Part shown: in pieces, positions 28,171 to 38,024 of the stretch
How the letters are laid out: the number at the start of each line of letters is the position of its first letter
How positions within the stretch are numbered: position 1 is the stretch's first letter
Assembly (NCBI RefSeq): GCF_002205845.1
Contig: NZ_NISI01000003.1
Coordinates: 186,001 to 250,000, forward strand
DNA: 64,000 nt
Origin: Roseateles puraquae
GTDB taxonomy: Bacteria; Pseudomonadota; Gammaproteobacteria; Burkholderiales; Burkholderiaceae_C
Reading direction: 5' to 3'
Translations under genes and position numbers: made by a program
The notes under the pieces: generated by a model
What the model saw: the letters and a program-made list of their open reading frames with translations, nothing else
Database searches by the model: none
What the model was told of the DNA's origin: nothing

Positions 28171-28357
28171 CCTTGCCGGGCGTGGCCGGCTCGGCATCCG
28201 GCAGATTGCCGCCTTCGGCCTCCCAGCGGCTCACCTCATCATGGTGTTGCCGGCCTTCGTGGCGCAGGCGCCGTACCCGCTGCTGGCGGCCCAAGTGCTG
28301 GACGACGGTGGCTGCCAAAGCCGACGTGGCCAGCAGCGCAATCAGGGACTTGATCAT
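28145..28357 (-). CDS. Small hypothetical protein with N-terminal hydrophobic segment
   Basis: 70 aa protein. The N-terminus MIKSLIALLATSALAATVVQHLGR is signal- or membrane-like; the rest is very polar (Arg, His, Glu, Gln rich, RRLRHEGRQHHDEVSRWEAEGG). Support for a real gene: a good AAGGAGC ribosome binding site six bases upstream of the ATG at 28357. The 3' end overlaps the DUF72 gene (plus) by 26 bases. No family recognised. Confidence 0.5.
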   Translation of the reverse strand: MIKSLIALLATSALAATVVQHLGRQQRVRRLRHEGRQHHDEVSRWEAEGGNLPDAEPATPGKVNRRARRR

Positions 28358-28463
28358 GGCAATGCTCCTTGCTGATGCGACAGCATGGCCGCCGCGCAAG
28401 GCCAGCGCCGTCAGCGCAGCGCCGCCGCACGTGTAGGAAGCAGCCTCGGGCGCGGCACCAGGC

Positions 28464-28691
28464 TCACTGCGTCGCCGAGGCGGCAGCCTCCGCCGCGCGA
28501 CGGGCCGCATCGTCGAGGTTGCCCTGCACCTGGCGCCCCACATCCTGCGGTCGCGGCATGGCGCCGCCGGTGGCCGGGGAGCTGGCCGCATCGGGCGCAG
28601 CCGGCCTGAGCGCGGCCGTCTGCTTCTTGGCCAGGGACAGCACGATGGCCGCAACGATCACCAGGGCGAGGAGGCTGAAGGCAGCACGCAT
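28464..28691 (-). CDS. Small single-helix membrane protein, hypothetical
   Basis: 75 aa protein with an N-terminal helix (MRAAFSLLALVIVAAIVLSLA) followed by a basic KK and a polar, Ala/Pro-rich tail ending QGNLDDAARRAAEAAASATQ. I chose ATG 28691 because it places the helix at the N-terminus; no strong ribosome binding site is visible and longer starts exist. Same strand as the other small gene. No family recognised. Confidence 0.5.
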   Translation of the reverse strand: MRAAFSLLALVIVAAIVLSLAKKQTAALRPAAPDAASSPATGGAMPRPQDVGRQVQGNLDDAARRAAEAAASATQ

Positions 28692-28806
28692 GTTGGAAAG
28701 AGTCACGGTTGAAAGGCTGCAAAGCATAAGCCGGGTGCCACAGGCGCCCGGCTGCGAGCCTCCCACCGGCCACGTCGCCCCCGCATCCCCGTGAACTGCG
28801 TCCAGC

Positions 28807-28839
28807 CACGAGAAAGCCCGCCGGAGGCGGGCTCTCGTG
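28807..28839 (-). terminator. Terminator after the sedolisin gene
   Basis: Extended inverted repeat CACGAGA-AA-GCCCGCC / GGCGGGC-TCTCGTG. The minus strand reads GCCCGCCTCCGGCGGGCTTTCTCG; it lies 40 bp after the peptidase stop. Confidence 0.75.
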
Positions 28840-28878
28840 TTGCAAGCCTGGGCTACAGCCCAGCGCCTCGGGGGCCCA

Positions 28879-31323
28879 TCACTGGGCCGTCAGGCTGATG
28901 TCGTCGAGCACGAAGGACGTCTGCAGCGAGCTGTCCTCGGTGGCCAGGAACTTCAACGTGATCGTCTTGCCGACATAGGCGCTGAGGTCGATCGTCTTCA
29001 GCACGTAGCCGGTGGCGGCGTTCGCGTTGGAGTAGGTGGCGACCGTCGTGGTGGTCGATCCACTGACCACCTGCACCTTGAGGGTGTCGTAGGCCGTCGT
29101 GCCGGTCTCGGCGGTGTCGATGTGCAGGTAGAACGACAGCGTCGCCTTCGTCGCGCCCGGCGGCACGGTCACCCCCTGCGAGACCGTGTCGGAATGGCTG
29201 CTGCCATAGCCGCCCAGCCACGCGAACCAAGTGCCTGCGTGGGAGGACTCGCCGCTGCAACCGCTGCCGCCATTGCTGCACAAGGTGCCGGTGCTCATCG
29301 TCCACGGCGTCGCGCTGCCGGTCTCGAAGCCGCCGTTGGCCAGCAACTGGCTCGCGCCGCTGGTCACGGTGACCGCATGCGTCACGGAGGCGGTCTTGCC
29401 GCCGCTGTCCCCGACAGTTTCCGTCACGTTGTAGGTGCCGGCCGCCGCGTAGGTGTGCGAGGGACTGGTGGCGGTGGAGGTGCCGCCATCGCCGAAGGTC
29501 CAGCTGTGGCTCGTGATGCTCGCGCCGCTGATGGTGTCGCTGGAACCATCCGTGAAGTTGACCGTCAGGCCGCTGCTCGCTGACGTGAAGGCCGCTGTCA
29601 GGCTGCCCGTGCTGCCACCGCCAAAGGCCGAGGCGAAGTTGGCAATGTTCAGGCTGCCGTAGCCGGTGGTGTAGTCCCAGCCCGACTTGGCGCTGTAGCC
29701 GCCATTGCTGCCTGAGGTCACGTCATGGAACCAGCTGGGGTTGGATGCTGCGCCCTGATAGATCGTCTGTGCGGGGAAAGGCAGGCCATTCGCGTTGGCC
29801 GACTGCAGCCGCGAATACAGGCCCGTGAAGATCGGTGCTGCGAGGCTGGTGCCGCCAATCGTGCTGTTGCTGCCGTTGATCAGCACCTGCGCGCCGCTGT
29901 TGGGCGAAGCATCGAAGGCGATGTCCGGGGTGCCGCGCATGGTGGACGTGCCCAGCACGCCGGACGACTTCTGCCAACTCGGCGCCGACTCTGTCAGGCT
30001 CGGCCCCCCCCCGGTGCCGCCGGAGGCCGACTGCGGGCACGTGGAAGGACCCGTGCAACTCCACACCGTTTCGCTGACCCAGCTGCCACCGCTGGAGGAC
30101 AAGGTGGTCCCGCCGATGGACATCACATACGGCGACACCGACGGGTAGCTGGCCGAGTTGGTGCTGCCGCCGCACTCGTACGAGCCCGAATCGCCGGAGG
30201 AGACCGAGAACGTCTGGCCCTGGGCCACGGCGCTTTGGAAGATCTGGTCATTGGAGGCCATGATGCCGGAGCTCTTGGCGTCGTTCTCGCACTCACCGAG
30301 CGAAACGTTGATGACCTTGGCCTTGTTGTCGCTGATGATGCGGTTGTAGACCGCTGTCAGCGCCGAATCGCTCAGGTCGGTGCCGGCGTACAGCAGCATC
30401 GACTTGATCGTGCCCCCGGCCGCGGCCAGCGCCACCTGCGAGTCCATGTTCCATTCGTCCGTGCCGGAGGTGTCGGTACCGGCGGTGCCGACTGTCACCA
30501 CGCTGACCGGCGGCGTCGGATAGCCCGCGTTGCTCGCAAAGCTGCGCAGATCGGTCACTGTCTGCGACACATTGCCGGCAGTGACGATGGCGATGGTGGC
30601 ATTGGTGGCGGAGGGAAAGCCGGACGCACCATAGATGCTGGCGAACTGGGTCGGGCTCACGGCCTGCACGGTCTGCGTGGTGGCGTTCGGTCGCACCAAG
30701 GTCTTGTGATGCAGGTGCACCGTCTGCAAGCCATGCACTGCGAGGATCTTGTCGCTGAGTTCGCTCGGGATCTGGGCCGTGCTGGTATTGGCGTAGGCCG
30801 TACGTTGACCGACGCTGTAGAAGTGGAGCTCGGTCTTGAAGGCTGACTTGACCGCCGCATGGGTGCCGTCGGCCGTGACCAGCAACTTGTTCGGCGCGAC
30901 CTCGATGTTCGTGAAGCCGGCCTGCCGCAGGTGGGCGACCACGGCCTGCACTTGATCGGCCGATGGCGCAAAGCGCTGCTGGAAGTCTGCCGCGGACAGC
31001 GGCGCCGCCCGGCCGGCCATGATCTGGCTGGTGAGCTGATCCAGCGCGGCGCGGTTCTGCAGCTTGAGGCTGACGGCGACATGGACCTGGTTGTAGTCGC
31101 CCATCACACCCATGTGGGTGCCCTCGCGGATCTCTGGCGCCTCGCTCTTGGTCATGGCCCAGGTCTGCGCCGCCTGTGCGCCGCCGGCAGCGGCGGCCAT
31201 CAGCGTGGCCAGCAGCCAACCCCTGGGCCAGCCAGGTCGAGCAGCGCCGGCAGAGCGCACCGCCGCCGCCTGCTTGATGGCCTGAGGGGTGCGGCGATTG
31301 ATCCGCTTGGGGAAGTGATCCAT
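28879..31323 (-). CDS. Secreted S53 (sedolisin) serine-carboxyl peptidase with PKD domain
   Basis: 814 aa secreted protease. A signal-type N-terminus (GWLLATLMAAAAGGAQAAQ, residues 35-53) is followed by a pro-kumamolisin activation domain (about 65-220). The S53 catalytic domain (about 221-570) shows E290 and D294 in DEWNMDSQVA, oxyanion D378 in SSGDSGSYECGG, and S493 in IGGTSLAAP. Then comes a PKD domain (about 577-660; ISGASITSHSWTFGDGGTST) and a C-terminal jelly-roll-like domain (NGGFETGSATPWTMSTG... to the end). Sedolisins are active at acidic pH. It is transcribed alone, with a terminator behind it, and has no obvious secretion partner nearby. ATG 31323 is preceded by a GGAG. Confidence 0.92.
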   Translation of the reverse strand: MDHFPKRINRRTPQAIKQAAAVRSAGAARPGWPRGWLLATLMAAAAGGAQAAQTWAMTKSEAPEIREGTHMGVMGDYNQVHVAVSLKLQNRAALDQLTSQIMAGRAAPLSAADFQQRFAPSADQVQAVVAHLRQAGFTNIEVAPNKLLVTADGTHAAVKSAFKTELHFYSVGQRTAYANTSTAQIPSELSDKILAVHGLQTVHLHHKTLVRPNATTQTVQAVSPTQFASIYGASGFPSATNATIAIVTAGNVSQTVTDLRSFASNAGYPTPPVSVVTVGTAGTDTSGTDEWNMDSQVALAAAGGTIKSMLLYAGTDLSDSALTAVYNRIISDNKAKVINVSLGECENDAKSSGIMASNDQIFQSAVAQGQTFSVSSGDSGSYECGGSTNSASYPSVSPYVMSIGGTTLSSSGGSWVSETVWSCTGPSTCPQSASGGTGGGPSLTESAPSWQKSSGVLGTSTMRGTPDIAFDASPNSGAQVLINGSNSTIGGTSLAAPIFTGLYSRLQSANANGLPFPAQTIYQGAASNPSWFHDVTSGSNGGYSAKSGWDYTTGYGSLNIANFASAFGGGSTGSLTAAFTSASSGLTVNFTDGSSDTISGASITSHSWTFGDGGTSTATSPSHTYAAAGTYNVTETVGDSGGKTASVTHAVTVTSGASQLLANGGFETGSATPWTMSTGTLCSNGGSGCSGESSHAGTWFAWLGGYGSSHSDTVSQGVTVPPGATKATLSFYLHIDTAETGTTAYDTLKVQVVSGSTTTTVATYSNANAATGYVLKTIDLSAYVGKTITLKFLATEDSSLQTSFVLDDISLTAQ

Positions 31324-31784
31324 GGCTTGATAACTCCGAAAATGCTTTGACAAAGGAGGACCAGCACCCGGCACCTGGACAGCGCGAGCGTCAATCAAGT
31401 TGTGGGAGACGAATACCGATCCAACGACGCCACGCTCCTTGTGAGGCGAGGCGCAGCGGATGCTAGGAATGCCCCCCGAACCTACACATGCGTGTTCTCT
31501 CGTCGCCTGCGCCTGCGACAAGCTTGTAAAGACAAGTGAAGACAGCCGACCGACAGGTTAGGGCCCGACTTGCACTGAGCCTTCTCAACGCTTTCGCCAG
31601 GCCCACAGATCGCCGCCAGAGGGCTTGCCACCGCACCATCAGCCCGCCAGACGCAAAAAAGCCGCCGGCGCGCTTAACGCTTCCGGCGGCTGGTCGCCTG
31701 TCGGCTGACTTTCAGGGTGTTGCGTCGGTGTCGATGGTCAGATCAGTTCATCGGACGGGGCTGCGTACTCAACGCAGCCGCACG
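31324..31784. other. Intergenic region between the sedolisin gene and guaA
   Basis: 461 bp. It holds the upstream region of the sedolisin gene (minus) and the guaA terminator at 31655-31690. No credible ORF and no recognisable promoter consensus were seen. Confidence 0.5.
31655..31690 (-). terminator. guaA terminator
   Basis: Minus-strand GCCGCCGGAAG...GCCGGCGGC stem followed by TTTTTT, about 95 bp after the guaA stop. Confidence 0.88.
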
Positions 31785-33392
31785 TCACTCCCACTCGATC
31801 GTTGCCGGCGGCTTGCTGCTCACGTCATAGGTCACCCGGTTGATGCCGCGTACCTCGTTGATGATGCGCCCCGAGGTGCGTTTGAGCATCGAGTAAGGCA
31901 GCTCGGCCCAGTCGGCAGTCATGAAGTCACTGGTCTGCACGGCGCGCAGCGCCACGACGTAGTCGTAGGTGCGGCCGTCGCCCATCACGCCCACGCTCTT
32001 GACCGGCAGGAAGACGGCGAAGGCCTGGGAGGTCAGGTCATACCAGCTCTTGCCGGTGGCCGGGTCGATGGTGTTGCGCAGCTCTTCGATGAAGATCGCG
32101 TCGGCCCGGCGCAGCAGGTCGGCGTAGGTCTTCTTGACCTCGCCGAGGATGCGCACGCCCAGGCCCGGTCCGGGGAAGGGGTGGCGGTAGACCATCTCGG
32201 GCGGCAGCCCCAGGGCCACGCCCAGCGCCCTCACCTCGTCCTTGAACAGTTCGCGCAGCGGCTCCAGCAGCTTCAGGCCGAGCTGCTCGGGCAGGCCGCC
32301 CACGTTGTGGTGGCTCTTGATGGTGGTGGCCTTCTTGGTCTTGGTGCCGCCGCTTTCCACCACGTCCGGATAGATCGTGCCTTGCGCCAGGTACGTCGCG
32401 CCCTTGTGGCCACCGTCGCCCGCCTTGAGCTTGGCGGCCTCCGCCTTGAAGACGTCGACGAACAGGCGGCCGATGATCTTGCGCTTCTGCTCGGGGTCGG
32501 TCACGCCGGCCAGCTCGCCCAGGAACAGGTCGCTCGCGTCGACACGGATGACCTTGGCGTGCAGCTTGCCGGCGAACATGTCCATGACCATGTCGCCCTC
32601 GTTCAGGCGCAGCAGGCCGTGGTCCACGAAGACGCAGGTCAGCTGGTCACCGATGGCGCGGTGGATGAGCGCCGCGGCCACCGACGAATCCACGCCGCCA
32701 GACAGGCCGAGGATGACCTCTTCGTCGCCAACCTGGGCGCGGATCTTCTCGACCGCCTCGGCGATGTAGTCGCCCATGATCCAGTCGCCCTTGCAACCGG
32801 CGATGTCTCGCACGAAGCGGCGCAGCAGCGCCTCGCCCTGCTGGGTGTGCGTGACTTCAGGGTGGAACTGCACGGCGTAGAGGCCACGTGACTCGTCGGC
32901 CATGCCGGCGATCGGGCAGCTCGGCGTGGAGGCCATCAGCTTGAAACCCGGCGGCAGCGCGGTGACCTTGTCGCCGTGGCTCATCCAGACCTTGAGCATG
33001 CCGTGGCCCTCGGCGGTGGCGAAGTCCTGCAGGCCGTCGAGCAGCTTGGTGTGACCATGGGCGCGCACCTCGGCATAGCCGAACTCGCGGTGGTCGCTCC
33101 ATTCGACCTTGCCCCCCAGTTGCACGGCCATCGTCTGCATGCCGTAGCAGATGCCCAGCACCGGCACGCCGAGATCCCACACGGCCTGCGGGGCGCGCAG
33201 CTCGTGGTCTTCATAGGTGGAGGCGTGGCTGCCGCTCAGGATGATGGCCTTGGGCGCGAACGCCTTGATGAAGTCGTCCGACACGTCGTTCGGGTGGATT
33301 TCGCAATAGACCGACGCATCACGCACCCGGCGGGCGATGAGCTGGGTGACCTGGGAGCCGAAGTCGAGGACGAGGACCTTGTCGTGATGCAT
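31785..33392 (-). CDS. guaA: GMP synthase (glutamine-hydrolysing)
   Basis: 535 aa GMP synthase: XMP + ATP + glutamine to GMP. The N-terminal glutamine amidotransferase has its nucleophile Cys in [10 protein letters not shown] and the His-Glu of FHPEVTHT. The ATP pyrophosphatase domain has [13 protein letters not shown]. The C-terminal dimerisation domain ends TIEWE as usual. It is seven bases behind an MFS transporter gene, with guaB upstream of that. Strong terminator downstream. Confidence 0.97.
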   Translation of the reverse strand: MHHDKVLVLDFGSQVTQLIARRVRDASVYCEIHPNDVSDDFIKAFAPKAIILSGSHASTYEDHELRAPQAVWDLGVPVLGICYGMQTMAVQLGGKVEWSDHREFGYAEVRAHGHTKLLDGLQDFATAEGHGMLKVWMSHGDKVTALPPGFKLMASTPSCPIAGMADESRGLYAVQFHPEVTHTQQGEALLRRFVRDIAGCKGDWIMGDYIAEAVEKIRAQVGDEEVILGLSGGVDSSVAAALIHRAIGDQLTCVFVDHGLLRLNEGDMVMDMFAGKLHAKVIRVDASDLFLGELAGVTDPEQKRKIIGRLFVDVFKAEAAKLKAGDGGHKGATYLAQGTIYPDVVESGGTKTKKATTIKSHHNVGGLPEQLGLKLLEPLRELFKDEVRALGVALGLPPEMVYRHPFPGPGLGVRILGEVKKTYADLLRRADAIFIEELRNTIDPATGKSWYDLTSQAFAVFLPVKSVGVMGDGRTYDYVVALRAVQTSDFMTADWAELPYSMLKRTSGRIINEVRGINRVTYDVSSKPPATIEWE

Positions 33393-33399
33393 GGTGAAC

Positions 33400-34632
33400 T
33401 CAGGCAGTTTGCAAAGCGGTGCGCTGGCCGCGGAAGAAGCGGTAAGCGACGAGGAGGCCGACCCCTTGCAGGGCGGCGCAGGTGTAGAAGGGCAGACCCA
33501 TCAGCGGGTCGGTGGCCGGGCGGTGTGCGACCCAGCCCAGCAGCGTCAGGCCGAGCACCGGGGCCACGACTGCCATCAGGCTGTTGAGCGACGACACCGC
33601 ACCCATGGCCTGGCCCTGGTGGCTGCCGCCGGCCGCGTTGGAGATGAGGCTCTGCACCGCAGCCGTGGCCACGCCGCCGAGCAGGTTGAAGGCGATGACG
33701 GCGTACATCATCCAGCCTTCGCTCGCGAGGCCCCAGCCGAGGTAGGCCGCCGAGGCCGACGCCATACCGATGAGCGCCAGGCGCTGCGGGCTGAAGCGCG
33801 CCAGCAGCGGCCGCAGCAGCACGCCCTGGCTGATGACTGACACGATGCCCACGGCGAACAGCGACCAGCTGACCTCCAGCGGCCCCCAGCCGAACTTGAA
33901 CTTGGTGTAGAGCACCCAGGTGGTGTGCAGCATGAACTGCGCGAGCGACGCCAGCGCAATGACAAACACCAGCGGCCCCACGCCCTTCAAGGCGGCCAGG
34001 CCGCGCAGTGCGGAAACCGGGTTGGCCTTCTTCCAGTCGAAGGCGCTGCGCCGTTCACGCGGCAGCGACTCGGGCAGCACGAAGAAGCCGTAGCACCAGT
34101 TCAGGATGGCCATGGAGCCGGCTGCGAAGAAAGGCCAGTGGATGTCGAAATGCCCCAGCCAGCCCCCGATGACGGGGCCAAGGATGAAGCCCAGGCCGAA
34201 CATCGCGCCAAGCTGGCCGAATCGGCGGGCACGGTCCTCCGGCGCGGTGATGTCGGCCACGTAGGCGTTGGCAATCGCGATGTTCGCCTGCATGGCGCCC
34301 GAGAACAGGCGCACCACCACCAGCATCCACAGGGCGGTAGCCATGGCCGTGACGAAGAAGCTCAGCGCCAGGCCCGCGAAACCGATCAACAGCACGGGGC
34401 GGCGCCCAAAGCGGTCGGACAGCGCGCCCAGCACCGGCGAGCCGATGAAGTTGGCCACGCCGAAGGCCATCGTGACCAGCAGGAATGCCGAGGTCTGCTC
34501 GTCGTTGCCCTGGGTGAAGGTGCCCACGATATGCGGCAGCACCGGCACCATCAGGCCGATGGAGATCATGTCGATCAGCACGGCGGCCATGATGAAACCC
34601 ATGGCGGGGGCGCGTTTCGGGGAGGAACTCAT
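33400..34632 (-). CDS. MFS transporter, TCR/Tet-like
   Basis: 410 aa major facilitator with 12 predicted helices. It resembles the TCR/Tet (TetA-like) drug-proton antiporters: the motif A loop [14 protein letters not shown] lies between helices 2 and 3, and [12 protein letters not shown] is in helix 1. Start ATG 34632 ([18 protein letters not shown]) chosen. It lies between guaB and guaA and only seven bases before guaA, an unusual insertion in the GMP biosynthetic genes. Substrate unknown. Confidence 0.88.
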   Translation of the reverse strand: MSSSPKRAPAMGFIMAAVLIDMISIGLMVPVLPHIVGTFTQGNDEQTSAFLLVTMAFGVANFIGSPVLGALSDRFGRRPVLLIGFAGLALSFFVTAMATALWMLVVVRLFSGAMQANIAIANAYVADITAPEDRARRFGQLGAMFGLGFILGPVIGGWLGHFDIHWPFFAAGSMAILNWCYGFFVLPESLPRERRSAFDWKKANPVSALRGLAALKGVGPLVFVIALASLAQFMLHTTWVLYTKFKFGWGPLEVSWSLFAVGIVSVISQGVLLRPLLARFSPQRLALIGMASASAAYLGWGLASEGWMMYAVIAFNLLGGVATAAVQSLISNAAGGSHQGQAMGAVSSLNSLMAVVAPVLGLTLLGWVAHRPATDPLMGLPFYTCAALQGVGLLVAYRFFRGQRTALQTA

Positions 34633-34640
34633 CGGGTTGG

Positions 34641-34678
34641 CAGAAAAGAGAAACGGGGCGATCTGACGTCGCCCCGTT
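34641..34678 (-). terminator. Hairpin between guaB and the MFS gene
   Basis: Arms AACGGGGCG / CGCCCCGTT, followed on the minus strand by TTCTCTTTTCTG. Classic terminator shape 15 bp after the guaB stop; it probably reduces but may not abolish read-through into the MFS gene and guaA. Confidence 0.82.
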
Positions 34679-34693
34679 GCCTGCGGTCTCAGC

Positions 34694-36163
34694 TCACTCG
34701 CTGCGGTAGTTGGGTGCTTCCTTCGTGATCTGCACGTCGTGGACATGGCTCTCGCGCATGCCTGCCGTCGTGATCTCGACGAACTCGGCCTTGTTCTGCA
34801 TCTCGGCGATGGTGCCGCAGCCGCAGTAGTGCATGGACGCCTTCAGGCCGCCAGCCATCTGGAAGATGACCTGCACGACCGACCCCTTGTAGGGCACCTG
34901 CCCTTCGATGCCTTCCGGCACCAGCTTGGAGGTGTTGGGGTTGTTGCCCGTCTCGGCCTGGAAGTAACGGTCGGCGCTGCCCTTGGCCATGGCGCCCATC
35001 GAGCCCATGCCGCGGTAGCTCTTGAAAGTGCGGCCCTGGTAGAGGATGGTCTCGCCCGGCGCTTCTTCGGTGCCGGCAAAGGCGCCGCCCATCATGACGG
35101 TGTCGGCGCCAGCCGCGATGGCCTTGGCCACGTCGCCGGAGTAGCGGATGCCGCCGTCGGCAATGACTGGCACGCCGGTGCCCTTGAGCGCCGTCACGAC
35201 GTTGTCGATGGCGGTGATCTGCGGCACGCCGACGCCCGCGACGATGCGGGTCGTACAGATGGAGCCGGGGCCGATGCCGACCTTGACGCCGTCCGCCCCG
35301 GCTTCGACCAGTGCCAGCGCAGCGGCACCAGTGGCGATGTTGCCGCCAATGACGTCGACCTGCGGGTAGGCGCGCTTGACCCAGCGCACCCGCTCCAGCA
35401 CGCCGGCGCTGTGGCCGTGGGCGGTGTCGACGATGATGGCGTCGACTCCGGCGCGCACCAGCAGCTCGACGCGCTGTTCCGTGTCTTCACCGAAACCGAC
35501 CGCGGCGCCGACGCGCAGGCCGCCGTGGCTGTCACGCGCCGCGTTGGGGAAGCTGGTCTGCTTGGTGATGTCCTTGACGGTCATCAGGCCCCGCAGCTCG
35601 AAGGCGTCGTTGATGACGACCACGCGCTCAAGCTTGTGCTTGTGCATCAGCGCCTTGGCTTCTTCAAGTGACGCGCCTTCGCGCACGGTGATGAGCTTCT
35701 CGGCCGGCGTCATGATCTCGCGGACCTTGGCGTCCATGCGGGTCTCGAAGCGCAGGTCCCGGCCGGTGACGATGCCGACCACCTTCTTGCCTTCGACGAC
35801 CGGGAAGCCCGAGAAGCCGTGCAGGCGGGTCAGCTCGACCGCGTCGCGCACGGGGGCGTCGGGAGAGATCGTCAGGGGCTCGCGCACCACGCCGCTCTCA
35901 TAGCGCTTGACCCGGGCCACCTCGCGCGCCTGCGCTTCAGCGGACAGGTTTTTGTGCACGATGCCGATGCCACCCTCCTGCGCGATGGCAATCGCCAGGC
36001 GCGCTTCGGTGACGGTGTCCATGGCGGCGGACACCAGCGGCAGGTTCAGGGGGATGTTGCGCGACAGACGGGTCGCAAGGCTGGTGTCGCGGGGCAACAC
36101 CTGGGAGAACGCTGGCACCAACAACACATCGTCGAAGGTGAGCGCTTTGCCGAGAAGGCGCAT
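34694..36163 (-). CDS. guaB: Inosine-5'-monophosphate dehydrogenase
   Basis: 489 aa IMPDH, which oxidises IMP to XMP, the first committed step to GMP. It begins [31 protein letters not shown] (two parts, residues 2-32), has two CBS domains (about 95-210), the catalytic loop [15 protein letters not shown] with the active-site Cys, and [26 protein letters not shown] 36163 is preceded by GGAG eight bases upstream. A group II intron starts about 16 bases upstream of the start codon, so the native leader is interrupted. Confidence 0.97.
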   Translation of the reverse strand: MRLLGKALTFDDVLLVPAFSQVLPRDTSLATRLSRNIPLNLPLVSAAMDTVTEARLAIAIAQEGGIGIVHKNLSAEAQAREVARVKRYESGVVREPLTISPDAPVRDAVELTRLHGFSGFPVVEGKKVVGIVTGRDLRFETRMDAKVREIMTPAEKLITVREGASLEEAKALMHKHKLERVVVINDAFELRGLMTVKDITKQTSFPNAARDSHGGLRVGAAVGFGEDTEQRVELLVRAGVDAIIVDTAHGHSAGVLERVRWVKRAYPQVDVIGGNIATGAAALALVEAGADGVKVGIGPGSICTTRIVAGVGVPQITAIDNVVTALKGTGVPVIADGGIRYSGDVAKAIAAGADTVMMGGAFAGTEEAPGETILYQGRTFKSYRGMGSMGAMAKGSADRYFQAETGNNPNTSKLVPEGIEGQVPYKGSVVQVIFQMAGGLKASMHYCGCGTIAEMQNKAEFVEITTAGMRESHVHDVQITKEAPNYRSE

Positions 36164-36219
36164 GAGGAAAGCTCCAGAGGAGGGTAGGAACAGTCCATTG
36201 CTGGACCATTCCCCCCTAA

Positions 36220-36253
36220 GAACCGGACTTGCGACTTTCACCGCATCCGGCTC
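36220..36253 (-). ncRNA. Group II intron domain V
   Basis: The minus strand reads GAGCCGGATGCGGTGAAAGT followed by CGCAAGTCCGGTTC: a 34-nt hairpin with the AGC-type catalytic triad near its base, a GAAA tetraloop and a two-base bulge. This is the catalytic domain of the intron. Confidence 0.93.
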
Positions 36254-36323
36254 AAGCACAACAAAGTGTGCGGGTTCGGGGAGCACGTGATTGTATCAGT
36301 GCCCCCTCTCCCGTACCTAAGCC

Positions 36324-38024
36324 TCATTCAGAGGCCGGCTTTGCAACTGTCAGACCCAAGGCATGCAGTTGGTTGTGACACACCGGATGCAGGAGCACCC
36401 GGTTTGCTAGCGCGTCCGACCCGCCCTTCCCTCGCGGAACGAGGTGATGGTCGTGCCAGCCGGTCGCTTCGGTGATGGCTTCGCCACAGCGTTGGCAGTT
36501 GCCATGCTGGGACGCGAACAACGTCGCCCATTGCTTGCGATACGCCATGCTCTTCAGCAGGCGCTGCCCGCGCAGGTCTTCGCCATACGCTTCCCACGTC
36601 GGGTCGAAGGGGTTGTAAGCCCCTTTGACCTTCAGATGCCTGACGATCTCCGTATCAGCGAGCCGATACAGACGCCGCCACTGCGGTTCACCATCCGCAC
36701 CAACAGTCCGCGACGCGAACTCGGTGCGGCCCTCGATGATTGGCCAGTACTTCTTGGCCAGCCATGCGTGGGTCTTCTTTGGATGCCTGCGGCGTGCCCA
36801 ACGCGTCAACCGCCACCACAGCAGCGAGTCGAGTTTGTTGAACGTCTCCTTGGCGACCACCGGTTGGTGGTACTGAGCCCAACCCCGAAGGACCGGATTC
36901 AGCAGCTTGATGAGATCCACCTGCGTCACTTCCTTGTGGTCGTTCACGAGTCCTCGCACCTTGTCGTAGAACGCCTTTACGTTCTTGCGACTCGGCTTGA
37001 TGAGTAACACTTCCCTGTACTTGCGGAAGTTCCATCCGAGGAAATCGAATCCCTCATCGATGTGCGTGACTCGCGTCTTCGCCGGTGATAGCCGCAATCC
37101 CCGTTGTGCGAGAAATGCTTCTACCCACGGCCGGACTTCGCCTTCCAGCACGTCTTTCGACGCGCAAGTGATGACGAAGTCGTCGGCGTACCGGACCACA
37201 CCGATTCGGAGTTTCGGTACCTTCGACGTCCCCAGCTTTGCACCGAGGTGCGCCACCAGATCAGTTTCCAGCCCGTTGAGCGCCACATTTGCCAGGGTTG
37301 GCGAAATGATGCCCCCTTGCGGGGTGCCCGCATCTGTTGCTGCCAGCTGGCCCTTGTAGACCACTCCTGCTTTCAACCACTTGCTGAGGATTGCTTTATC
37401 CATACGGGCATGGCGCACCAGCCACTCGTGGTTGATATGGTCGAAACAGCCTTCGATGTCCGCTTCCAACACCCATTTGGCCGAGGCCTTGCGGGACAGG
37501 AGGATGAACAACTGGCTCATGGCATCGGCCGTCGAGCGATTGGACCGAAAGCCGTAGCTGTTCGGGTCGCTCTGCGACTCCACGACGGGCTCCAGACTCA
37601 GCAGGTGGAGTGCCTGCATTGCCCGATCTTTCATCGTCGGAATGCCCAACGGGCGTTCCTTGCCATTTGCCTTAGGGATATAGACCCGCCTCAACGGCAG
37701 CGGTCGATATCCCCGTGACTGCTTCAACATGCTGACAGCCTCCCATTTGCAGGGCGGCGTATCCCAGAGCTCGCGGTCGACGCCTGCCGTCCGCTTGCCT
37801 TGATTTTCAGTCACTCGTCTGACCGCCAGTGCCCTGGCAGCAAACGAGCGGGTCAGCGACCGTTGCAGGGTTTTGACCCTGCGCCAGTCACCAGCCTGTG
37901 TTGCCTTCGCGATCTTGAACTGCGTCGTTCTCACGTTCCGCATGACCTTCTGCCAATCGATGGCGTGCCAGTCAGTGGGTCCGTGCGAGGACGCAGAACC
38001 ATCGTTGCCGATGATCTCTTCCAT
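36324..38024 (-). CDS. ltrA: Group II intron reverse transcriptase/maturase with HNH endonuclease
   Basis: Intron-encoded protein, about 566 aa from the ATG at 38024, which has AGGA five bases upstream; a GTG at 38063 would add 13 residues. N-terminal RT0 region, reverse transcriptase with PLGIPTMKDRAMQ, TPQGGIISPTLANV and the catalytic YADD (RYADDFVIT). Then a maturase/X domain (RGWAQYHQPV) and a C-terminal HNH endonuclease (CQRCGEAI; GWHDHHLVPRGKGGSDALANRVLLHPVCHNQLH, two parts). All domains are intact, so the intron could be mobile and self-splicing-competent. Typical of CL-type introns. Confidence 0.92.
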   Translation of the reverse strand: MEEIIGNDGSASSHGPTDWHAIDWQKVMRNVRTTQFKIAKATQAGDWRRVKTLQRSLTRSFAARALAVRRVTENQGKRTAGVDRELWDTPPCKWEAVSMLKQSRGYRPLPLRRVYIPKANGKERPLGIPTMKDRAMQALHLLSLEPVVESQSDPNSYGFRSNRSTADAMSQLFILLSRKASAKWVLEADIEGCFDHINHEWLVRHARMDKAILSKWLKAGVVYKGQLAATDAGTPQGGIISPTLANVALNGLETDLVAHLGAKLGTSKVPKLRIGVVRYADDFVITCASKDVLEGEVRPWVEAFLAQRGLRLSPAKTRVTHIDEGFDFLGWNFRKYREVLLIKPSRKNVKAFYDKVRGLVNDHKEVTQVDLIKLLNPVLRGWAQYHQPVVAKETFNKLDSLLWWRLTRWARRRHPKKTHAWLAKKYWPIIEGRTEFASRTVGADGEPQWRRLYRLADTEIVRHLKVKGAYNPFDPTWEAYGEDLRGQRLLKSMAYRKQWATLFASQHGNCQRCGEAITEATGWHDHHLVPRGKGGSDALANRVLLHPVCHNQLHALGLTVAKPASE

